In this document: positions 55,207 through 64,000 of the stretch, in pieces
Layout: each line of letters begins with the position of its first letter
Position numbering within the stretch: the stretch's first letter is position 1
NCBI RefSeq assembly: GCF_018687715.1
Contig: NC_056757.1
Span: 9,356,501-9,420,500 of the forward strand
DNA from: Carya illinoinensis
Taxonomy: Eukaryota; Streptophyta; Magnoliopsida; Fagales; Juglandaceae
DNA: 64,000 nt
Reading direction: 5' to 3'
Position numbers and translations under genes: made by a program
The notes under the pieces: model-generated
What the model was told of the DNA's origin: nothing
Database searches by the model: none
The model's input: only the letters and a program-made list of their open reading frames with translations

Positions 55207-57789
55207 AATTTTTGTTTTTTCTTTGTTGATATCATATATGAAACAACTTGATAGACTGAAAGCCAAGTCAAGCTCTTTGTTGAAAGTCAAGAGGAACAGA
55301 AGATAGAGGAAATAGGAACTTTAGCTCACTCCCCACACGCTCCAATCCTTCGACTCTTAAGGTAACCTAGACCACTTCCCACTTCCCAAAGCCCAGAAAA
55401 TCTGTTTTCCTTATGTTCTGTTATATGTATTATCAACCAATTGGCCTTTTGTATCATCAATCCATTTGCCTTTCAATAAAGATTGAATCCAATCTTGGGG
55501 TTTCTCTTTATCGTGTTTTCAAGCAATAGTTGACCGAAAGTTACTTCTGCGAAAGTGCCTAGGATGTTTCATGTAGTCTGCTTTCCGATGTTTGAAATAA
55601 AAAGTTATGACCATTTTACTTCCGACTAGGTCTGTTGTGGAAAACATATACAACGATAGTTCTAGATACCAAATTATGCCAACTCTCAAAACCCAATACA
55701 TTGGAAGAGGACAGGGTGGGGTTTGTTGGAAAGATGAAGGAGAGGGGAAACATAGTGAGTTGACACATGAGCGGGGGTGGGGCATACAGAGGTGTAGATC
55801 TGAGCAACAAAAAACATCTCAATAAAGAAGGAAAGTGCTTACAAATGGTGAAAGAAAGCTGAGAAAGGAGTTGGCTAGTCAAAAATTGAGATATTTAGCA
55901 AGGGATGGGAGGAAGGGGGAAGCTTCTCCCTCTGCTCCGGACGTGGGCAGTGTGAAAGGATAGTACAAGAGGGTAGCAGAGCTTCAAACGAAAGAAAGGA
56001 GAGGTCTATGCTGGGAGTTTGGGATGAAAGCTAAAGTTAGAAACAAGAGATTCATATTGAAGTGGATATTTTTGTTACTTCGATAAAATTTCAGAAATTA
56101 TTCTCTATGCGTCTTGCTGCTATGTAAGAGCATTTATTTACTTTTGGTACTTAAGGAATGGAATTATAATTGTGCTGTGCTGATTGATAGTTGTTACTTT
56201 TGACAGAGAATGATTTTTGGGGAGAATGATGGAAACTTTAAAACTACCAACACAACTTTTCATCGACAAAGTTGGCCATGGTACATCCCTATGTTATAAT
56301 TTTTTTGATTGCTTTTTCTTTATTTTTTGCATATTGAAGCTGCCTGCTCATTTTTCATTGACAATTAATCTTGTGATGAATGGGCTGCATGTATGTGTGC
56401 AGTGTTCCATGAGAGTGACCTAGTCTTTAAAAGTTTCTCTTGCTCTGAGATATTCTCAAGGTTTTTATTCTCCTTGGATTACACTAGGCCAGTGATCATT
56501 AAGTTTATGTAAATTTTGAATGTATTTCAATTTCTTTCTCATTGCTTTGTAGTTTCTTTGACACTACGTTGTTATGAAAACACATTATGCCTTTGTTAAA
56601 ATTAGATAGGAGCAATATCTTTGGTTTTCTAATATTTCTTTTAGATGTATGTTATGTATAAAAAGTGGTGCACTTGTATTAAGCATGAGAGATATGTGCC
56701 CTATTTGTTCAAGCATATTTTATTTAATTAATTATTAATTTTCTCTTATTGTAGACTGTAAGGTGTTGAATATATGAATCATGACGTGTGATTCTAAGCG
56801 AGTACTTAGCATGAGCACAATTGGAGATACACTTGCATATTTACATAGCTACATGTATATATGTATATGTGTATATGTGTATATGTATCTCTATATCACA
56901 TAGCGAAGAGGGTAAGAAGGTGCAGAGAAATTATCATATTACAAATTAGGTTAATTGTTTTGCTTAGTGTACTTGTTCTGGGTGTATGTTTAGGATTTTT
57001 AGATAAAAGAGATGTAGGATTTAAGGGACAAGATGAGCTATTGCTTGAGGCAAACAGGTTGCAAAGACTTTTCTTGCAGCTGTAAAATTTAGTGTTTCAA
57101 GGTTGTTTCAAAGATTTATTTGGTGGCTCAAAAGGCTCTAGAATATTTGAAGGCTTATGACTTGGATAGGGTTAAAAAAAAAAAGGATTTGATTAGCATT
57201 GTAAACAGTAAAAACATAGGGCAGTAGCTTGGATCTAACTAGCAAGTGAATGGTGCTTGTAAATGGTAAACTGAATAGTAAACCAAGAAAAAGAAGAAAA
57301 GGTTGCACTCTAAACATACCAGGATTCAAATCACAATGATTTAACTATTCAACTTTAATTTGTTTTAATACAAAGGAACACTAGCGTATATAATAAGCCT
57401 AGAACTTCTTTGGCTTCTAAATAAATTGCTTAATGGAATGGATCAAACCCAATATATAAAAGTAAATAGCTCGATAGATTCACCTATTACTAGAATAAAA
57501 CGTATGCCCCATAACAGGCAATCATTGAATTACAAAGATAACCTTGATACTAGGAAAAACAAAATAGACCATAAAAGGGTAATTTATGTTTTGTCCCCTC
57601 CCTTGCAAACAACCATTCCACTTTCAAACATGCTCAAAAACTCTATTCTCAAACATGCTTGAACCCTTTTTAAAAAGTGACAAATTGCACTGAGCATCCA
57701 CTCCTAATCAGTGCCTCCAATTTGGAATTATCCTCTATTTCAGAAAGGGAACAAAATAAGTTTATGCTATTTCTGGATAATGTGAGGAA
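55207..57789. other. Intergenic DNA without recognised genes
   Basis: Around 55340-55530, CAATAAAGATTGAATCCAATC resembles an LTR or gene 3' region but nothing confirms it. A (TA/TG) microsatellite is at about 56850-56895. Short frames throughout lack family resemblance. Confidence 0.4.
56850..56895 (+). repeat. TATATG/TGTATA microsatellite
   Basis: ATGTATATATGTATATGTGT-type repeats. Confidence 0.85.
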
Positions 57790-58312
57790 AAGACAGATTG
57801 TTAGTATTGAGTGATGTCATATGTGCATGAGTGGGGAGTCTATACTATGTATGCTCCTGGTTTGGTCCCTTCATTTCCCAATCACGTTTGACTACATTGT
57901 GAGGTAGCTAATACTCTATGAAATGATTTCTTTAGCCGAGGCTAGTTTGTCTTGGGTTGTGCCTAGAGTGAAGCGGACCATTTTCACTCATGGAGAAAAT
58001 TGGGTGTTAGACCACAAATTTCAGTAGTCTGGAAATGATTCCTACATGCCTTATTTGGTGTATTAGAAAAAAAAATGAATGACATAAATTTTGAAGACTA
58101 TGAATGGATGATGGAGGGAATTAAGACTTTCTTTTTCAACATCCTCATCCTTTGACCACTCCCATCAATTTTGAGCTTTGGTTCCGTGATTCTCTTATAT
58201 CTTTTTCTTCTTTTATCTCTAGTTGATAGACTTTCTTGTACACATCTCATGGTAGTTGGACTAAGGCTTTCTGTGCTTACAACAAATCTTATTACTTATG
58301 AAAAAAAATCAT
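57790..58312 (+). mobile_element. 5'-truncated LINE remnant (zf-RVT end and A-rich tail)
   Basis: Across frames it matches the C-terminal end of the other LINE ORF2s: CHMCMSGESI, then HCEVANTL followed by a stop and NDFF, and a Trp/Cys-rich LIWCIRKKNE, followed by a 3' UTR with TTACTTATGAAAAAAAATC. Only the last 0.5 kb of the element is present, typical of LINE 5' truncation. Heavily mutated. Confidence 0.6.
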
Positions 58313-58639
58313 TTTCTGTTGGTTAGCCTATACTTGTAAACTTAGCAGGGTGATGGTTTGGAAACTTTAAAATGCACTTAATGGCCTATCAAATCTTGTT
58401 TTTATGGCAATGGTCTCTTCTTTTGTTTCAAGTTCTTAGTTTTTTTTTTTTTTTTGGGTGGTTTGTGGGCGGGATAGGTTACAAAGACTAAAGCCACAAC
58501 AGTTACCTTCCTAGTTAGTATACTTGCAGATTTACGGCATGAATTGTTATCGATTGTTTTATTCATCACCCTGGCATCATATCTAGTATCTTGTACTTGG
58601 TTAGTGTTTTTCTTCCAACCTCCTTTTTTTTTTATAAGT
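58313..58639. other. Intergenic DNA
   Basis: A poly-T run at about 58440-58456. No gene recognised. Confidence 0.4.
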
Positions 58640-59155
58640 TTTTCTTTAAACCATGCTATGTATCAAGAAATATAATTTCCAAAGGAGAAAAATGATTCTG
58701 TGTATTGTATTTACAGATGTAATTACAAGTCTGCTTTATATACAAAACTATTCCCATCTCTCATTGGTCAAATACATTAATAGTAAGCTAACTACCTTTC
58801 TATATATATACACGTGTAAAATAGAAAAGCAGAAAAACATATATTGTAAAAACTTGATACTCCCCTCTCAAGATGGACTATATATGTTTACTAGTCCCAT
58901 GTTGCCAATGAGATGATTAAATTGATACAAACTGAGTGCTTTAGTTAAGATGTCTACTATTTGGTTATTGGATTTGACATGAAATAGTTTGATAATCCCA
59001 GATTGTAGCTTTTCTCTCACAAGATGGCAATTCAATTTAATATGTTTTGTTCGCTTATGATTACTGGATTTGAAGAGATGTAAATGGTAGCTTGACTATC
59101 ACAATACATTAGAGTAGCTTGAGGATGCATAACAACAAAATCTGCCAACAAATTC
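58640..59155 (-). pseudogene. Copia retrotransposon 3' end: RNase H C-terminus and LTR start
   Basis: On the minus strand from about 59155: LADFVVMHPQATLMYCDSQA, then TIYISSNPV, a frame break, REKLQSGIIKLFHVKSNNQI, VDILTKAL and NHLIGNMGLVNIYSP followed by a stop at about 58868. These are the standard last motifs of Copia pol. The adjoining GAGAGGGGAGTATC is polypurine-tract-like, and the sequence to about 58640 (with TATATAAAGCAGAC) looks like LTR. No complete element remains. Confidence 0.75.
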
Positions 59156-59623
59156 TTCAAAAAAGTATTTGTATTTGTATTTGAGTAATATTTGAATGTA
59201 TAGATAAGATGATATGAGATAGAATGAGACAATCTCAACATCGGCCAGAAGAAAATTGCAATATACTTTTCAAAAATGTTATTTCCTTTGAGTAACAAGC
59301 ACATCTTGTCTCTATTTTGGTTTGTGGTCCATCCTTTCAAGATGAATCCTGCTCTATGTCTGTTGTCTACTAATTTTATTTGCAAATTATTTTTCCAAAT
59401 TGTGTTAGCATCACTATTTGGATTGTGCTTCACTGAGAAGAGACATGGATGCATAGCGATGAAGGGCGGAGGATGAATCTTTGTTATTGTTACATGGAGG
59501 CAAGGAATGAAATCTCTCATTTTTGGTCAAACAGTACCCCTGCAAATTGATGCAATTTTCTTGAGTAAAACCTTGTGTAGTATAATAGGTACTTGCATAT
59601 TTTTGTCACATTAGGGAGTCTAT
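59156..59623. other. Unassigned DNA
   Basis: An open minus-strand frame (59520-59160) has no recognised domain and runs into the Copia remnant; probably not a gene. Confidence 0.35.
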
Positions 59624-59942
59624 GGCTGGGTTTGGATAACAAAAGCATTTTATCCTATCTCAATATTCAAATATCATAAACAAAAATATAATTTTTTTTA
59701 ATTTTAAATTTTTAACTTTTTCATCTAATCATTACTTAATTATTATAATTTTTTCAAACTTTCAAGTAAAATACAAAAAATTATTCAATTTTTTCAAATT
59801 TTATAATATTTTTATTTAACCTTTTCTCTTTCCTTTATCAAAACCTTATAAAACATCTCAACACAAATTATTTCATTACCGTTCAGAAATCATTTTATTA
59901 TTATTCATAAATCATCTCATATTATCTCAGTATCCAAACTAA
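59624..59942 (-). mobile_element. Harbinger/Tourist-like MITE, cluster copy 1
   Basis: GGCTGGGTTTGGATAACA at the left and, inverted, CTTAGTTTGGATACTGAG at the right. The interior is the reverse complement of the family words seen at 30480 and 60509 (TTTTTCATCTAATCATTAC, CAATTTTTTCAAATTT). Confidence 0.65.
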
Positions 59943-59949
59943 GTATAAG

Positions 59950-60308
59950 ACCTAATTTGCTTTCACAAACATTTGAAACCATTTAATCTCATCTTAATAT
60001 CAAAACACAATTTAAATACAAATATTTTTCAATTTTAAAATTTTAACTTTTTCATCTAACTATTACCTATTACAACCGTTTCAAACTTTCTAAAAAAAAA
60101 AAATTCAATTTTTTCAAATTTTAAAATAAAAATAATAGTAAAAATTATATTCTAACACTCTTTTAACTTTATAATTTTTTTTATTCAATTTTTTTTTGCT
60201 CATTTCCCAAAACACCATAAAAATTCTAACTCAAAACATTTTGCTACCATTCATAAATTATTTTATTACTATTTACAAATTTTTCATCTCATTTCTGTAA
60301 TCAAATGA
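59950..60308 (-). mobile_element. Harbinger/Tourist-like MITE, cluster copy 2
   Basis: Same interior words in the same orientation as copy 1, about 360 bp. Ends decayed (CTAATTTGCTTTCACAAAC on the left, TCTGTAATCAAATG on the right). Confidence 0.55.
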
Positions 60309-60487
60309 AACCCGTTTGGATGTTGAGATGGTCTCAACTCATCTTAAATAATTTAATCTCATCTCAACATTTAAACACTATTCAAATACAAATATTTTTT
60401 AATTTTAAATTTTCAAAATTTCAAACTTTTTATTTAATCATTATCTAATCATTATAACTTTCACACACTTTCAAGCAAAACACATGT
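60309..60487 (-). mobile_element. Harbinger/Tourist-like MITE, truncated cluster copy 3
   Basis: It begins CCCGTTTGGATGTTGAGATG with the family interior and ends after AAGCAAAACACATG, about half length. Confidence 0.55.
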
Positions 60488-60508
60488 TATCTTACAATTG
60501 GTAGTTTA

Positions 60509-60876
60509 GGGGATGTTTGAAAGAATGAGATGAGATGAAAAACATATTAATACTAGTGAAATACTTTGAGTTAAGATATTTTATTGGGTTTTAGAAAATA
60601 AGATAAGAAAAATTAAATAAAAATATTATAAATTTAAAATATTGTTATAATATAACTTTTTAATATTATTTTTATTTTGATATTTAAAAATATTGAATTA
60701 TTTTTTGTATTTTATTTAGAAATTTGGAATGTTGTAATGATTAAGTAGTGATTAGATAAAAAAGTTGAAAATATAAAATTGAAAAATGTTTATATTTGAA
60801 TGATATTTAAGAAGAAAATTATGATAAATTTTAAGATAAAATAAAATGAGATGAAGTGTGTTACCCAAACAACCCC
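60509..60876 (+). mobile_element. Harbinger/Tourist-like MITE, complete copy 4 (TTA duplication)
   Basis: Starts GGGGATGTTTGAAAGAATGAG and ends TTACCCAAACAACCCC. TTA lies immediately outside both ends (60506-60508, 60877-60879). 368 bp. The best reference copy of the family in this window together with 30480-31239. Confidence 0.85.
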
Positions 60877-61154
60877 TTAGAAAGGAGTAGTTTGCTTCAT
60901 ATTTTGAAGAGTCATTTAATTGCCCTTGCAGTGTCGAATCTTGTTCTGTGCATTGTATCACTTGGCGGGGAGTGGAGACCACTCCTCGATTTTTTATTTT
61001 ATTTTAATTATTATTATTTTTTTTTGAATTTAATAAGGGTTATTTATGAAATAAAATTGTATGTAAGGCTAATGTAAATTGGAGAAAAGCACAGAGGGTT
61101 ATTGACTAAGTTTTCCAATACAAAATTACTTGTTTTTATTTAAAATTTAATAAA

Positions 61155-61535
61155 GATTAAGTTTGGTTTGAACAAAAAGATGTTTCCATCTTATCTCATA
61201 TCAATATCTAAACACTACAAATATAAATATTTTTCAATTGCAAATCTTTAAGTTTTTTATTTAATAATTACCTAATTATTATAACTTTTCAAACTTCCAA
61301 ACAAAACACAAAAAACAAGTAAACTTTTTTAAATCTTTAAATAAAAATAATATTCTAAAAATATTTTAACTTTATAATATTTTATTCAACTTTTTTTTTT
61401 TTTTAAATCTCATAAAATATTTTAACTTAAACCATTTATAAGACATCTTATATTAACTCAAATATCTCATTAATTACTATTAATAAGTTATCTCAATTTA
61501 TCTCATTAATTTCACCTCACTTTCCAGGCTTAAGT
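61155..61535 (-). mobile_element. Harbinger/Tourist-like MITE, cluster copy 5
   Basis: TTAAGTTTGGTTTGAACAAA at the left, and CACTTTCCAGGCTTAAG at the right, enclose the reverse-complement family interior (TTTCAAACTTCCAAACAAAA, AAAATATTTTAACTTAAACC). Confidence 0.6.
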
Positions 61536-62164
61536 TGACACAACAGTTTGTGATTTGGCGACGTGCTTCGGCTAACGTTAATGAACTGAAAAACCTACAT
61601 ATGAATGATCATTTTTCTAAGTAACTTATACCACCTAGAAATATTTTTCAAAGAAAAAAAAATACACATGGTGGTAAACCAATTACATACAGCACATGAA
61701 TCTTTGACCATTTTGCTTTATTTTTTCAAACGCATTCATTGGGGCTAGCTAAGTTATTTTTATATATAACTGCTAACCTGACAAGGAAAAGTCTGTAATC
61801 TACTGCGAGGAATCTATCAAGTTGGGAAGCAAATCTTAGTTCACGAAGTTGAGAGCTGTGAAATGAATGAGCGCGCCTGCACCATGAGAACATTTAAAAC
61901 TCTATTGCCTTGTTGACAGGCGTCGTAAGAAATTAAAACAGTTAGCAATATCTTAGTCCTCTAAAGTTTTAAATATGCTCTCTGGTGAATGTGTCAAGAG
62001 CAGACAAGTTATTAAAGAGAAATGTACTGATCTTCATCCTCAATTTTATCATTGTTATTAATGTATAGCAGCGGATGATGTGACATATTTTAAATAGATT
62101 CACATGTTACCACCTAATTAATAACCAATCGGTTAAAATAGATAATATCAGATTAATACGTGCG
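61536..62164. other. Intergenic DNA
   Basis: No gene, RNA or repeat recognised. Confidence 0.4.
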
Positions 62165-62490
62165 ATTGAGGTCCTGTTTAAATGTTAATTTGAGTTAAGA
62201 TGGATAAATTCTTTTTAAATAATAATAAATTAAGATAGTGGAGTGAATTTTATAAAATTTACATAAAATAAATTTAGATATATTTAGATGTTTAGATAAA
62301 ATTAAATATATTTATGAAAAATTAAAAAAGGTTGTGAGTCTTTCGTATAAAAAAGTATTAAGTTGAAAAAAATTATTGGTCTTATTTATAAAGAGGTTTT
62401 AAATTGAGATATGTTTAAAAATTTAAGAATTTGATGTTTAAATATTATATTTAACTTAAAATTAGACTAAATAGAATATTAGAATAACAA
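62165..62490 (+). mobile_element. MITE family 2, copy 2
   Basis: GAGGTCCTGTTTAAATG...TTGAGTTAAGATGG at the left. The interior TTAAGATAGTGGAGTGAATT and the right end AAAATTAGACTAAATAG match the reverse complement of 20945-21300. Confidence 0.5.
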
Positions 62491-62691
62491 AATTTTAAAT
62501 AAAAACAAAACTTATCATTATTAAACCCGCATGTGGATTATATAATAAGAAAAGTTGTGATTATAAATGTAGTTTTAAATGAGGAGAAAATTAAACTTCA
62601 ATTATTGAGTACTGAAAACAGCCTGAATCATGAGATAGCTAGTTGCGTGCTTGATAAGGAAGTTTGAAATTCAGAGACTCTATTATTATAC

Positions 62692-62873
62692 GAGAAATGA
62701 TTTTTATAATCATATAGTAGAGTGTGTTAATATTGTATAATTTTTTTTAAAAAAATAAATAAAGATCACAAGACTTATATCGAAAAAAAAATAATTTTTT
62801 AATAATAAATATCATATTTTTTAAAAATAATTATATAATATTTATATATTTTATAATTGTATATGATATTACT
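62692..62873. mobile_element. Foldback MITE, decayed AT-rich copy
   Basis: CGAGAAATGATTTTTATAATCATATAG pairs loosely with ATAATTGTATATGATATTACTCC at the right. The GAGAAATG end matches 33945-34118. Confidence 0.45.
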
Positions 62874-64000
62874 CCTATTATATACATATATGAGGGGAGA
62901 GCAGACTACACAAACAGTAGTGTTATTGGTACGTACAATGAGGAGCCAAAAAAGAGACAAAAACCAGCTGCTGGTGTGAATTGTAAGCGCTGCTGTTGTA
63001 AATTGTAAGCGTATAATATTGTTGTTTGTCATGTTAGAGACAGAGAAAAGGACAAGAGTAAAAGAGAGGCCTTCCTACTTTTGGTTAGGGCAATGAAAGC
63101 TGCCGTTTATGACATAAAATGCAATGCAATACCCGCTAGCTAGCTGTATTAATTTGTACATTTTTTTTTTCTCATCTCTCTCTCCTCTCTCATGGTTATG
63201 TTGCTATTTATTTATGATTTTATTAATTCTGTGCACTCCATAAAAATTGCTGAATAATGGATTGGTTGCTTGGCCAAGAAGCTGTACTTCTGACAAGGAA
63301 TATCATCTCATTTATTTTTTGAAATTTTACCACAGTTTGGAAGTAAACACAAAGGCAGGCATGCATGCATCCATACATTTATATATATATATATATATTG
63401 TCAAAGTTGCCTTACCAAAGGACATATCAATTATGGTATATGGTTTTTACAATTTTAATACGTGTAAGTCTCGCTTATCTCTTTTAAAAAAATTGAATAA
63501 ATTTAAAATTTACATGATTTTTAACTGTTGATATCACTATTTTTAAAAGTAAATGCGTACTAGAATTGTATTTAGAAGCGTGTCAGTTGTCGGATCATTT
63601 TTTACATCAAAGGTTGGAAAATCTGGGGTGCAACGTTCACTGTAGAGACAGGAGGCGTGGAAACTGGCCTGCCGGGAGGTGTGTGAGGCTCGTACGTGGT
63701 TAAAAATGAGGACAATAATGGTTGCAACTAGCTAGGTAGTACATCAATTATTGATGAATGCATGCTAACTTGCTAAGGTATTATGGAATCAAATCCTGAT
63801 CTAAAATTATCAGAAAAACTTAATTCTGCCGGGCGTTTTAAATGATCCTTATATAAATCGTTATTTTATTTTATTTTCTTAATGAGAAATTGACTTCATT
63901 TATTTATAAGAGAAAAGTTACAACCATGACTGAATATAAACAGGAAAATTCCTAGATCACAAGCTAATTATTATGTTTGGAGCTCCACTTGTATACAAAA
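62874..64000. other. Intergenic DNA at the right edge
   Basis: No gene recognised. Includes (GCAT)n and (TA)n microsatellites at about 63358-63402. Confidence 0.4.
63376..63400 (+). repeat. (TA)n microsatellite
   Basis: A run of about 12 TA units following a GCATGCATGCAT stretch. Confidence 0.9.

Noticed and set aside
59160..59520. Minus-strand frame of 162 aa as a possible host gene
   Set aside because: Only its last part matches a family, and that is Copia RNase H; the rest has no recognised domain and the frame breaks in the remnant.
1..64000. CRISPR arrays, bacterial operons or integrated viral genomes
   Set aside because: No regularly spaced repeats, no cas-like or viral-replication proteins; all RT-type genes belong to plant LINE, Gypsy or Copia elements.

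Overview
The window is nuclear DNA of a flowering plant, very probably a woody dicot. It has two intron-rich plant genes with GT-AG introns, an AT-rich background, telo-box and TGGGCC promoter motifs, and dense plant transposable elements (L1-type LINEs, Ty3/Gypsy, Ty1/Copia, a tRNA-derived SINE, several MITE families). The abundant MITE with GAGATGA-rich ends and a GTTTGG terminus suggests Fagales, perhaps Juglandaceae. That placement is an impression and not proven. No bacterial, organellar, CRISPR or viral-genome content was seen.

Layout. 1-5935: a minus-strand LINE (DUF4283/zinc-knuckle ORF1, broken ORF2) whose 5' leader is split by a 1.9-kb solo LTR. 6144-7641 and 17240-18570: two arms of a large inverted duplication, each holding a TIR element and ending in a TATA-like sequence that faces inward. 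Between the arms are small degenerate coding fragments (7.7-9.7 kb), a decayed LTR piece (11.3-12.3 kb) and a second solo LTR of the same family (13338-15471). 18.9-20.0 kb: a Copia LTR with internal tandem repeats. 21955-22452: an intact three-exon gene for mitochondrial 10-kDa chaperonin (CPN10). 23.3-24.8 kb: Gypsy integrase and Copia LTR fragments.

25809-47439: a 21.6-kb, ten-exon gene for a plant O-fucosyltransferase family protein (GT65-like). I could assemble it into an uninterrupted 580-codon frame with consistent intron phases. Its size comes from insertions in its introns: two sense-oriented near-full-length LINEs (about 5.4 kb each, introns 5 and 7), a U1 snRNA retrocopy and a tRNA-derived SINE, nested Harbinger-type MITEs, a foldback element and a 162-bp tandem duplication.

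48.7-54.8 kb: two decayed Gypsy elements, one a 2.56-kb deletion derivative with 227-bp LTRs. 55-64 kb: no gene seen. This part holds a truncated LINE tail, a Copia 3' end, a cluster of five related MITEs (59.6-61.5 kb) and microsatellites.

The two genes are functionally unrelated: mitochondrial protein folding, and a Golgi-type glycosyltransferase. I did not find a novel multi-gene system. The most unusual items are the U1 retrocopy with an 18-bp target duplication and a LINE-like tail, the two LINEs sharing an ATGA ORF1/ORF2 overlap and a non-zinc-knuckle ORF1, and the inverted duplication with inward-facing promoter-like ends.
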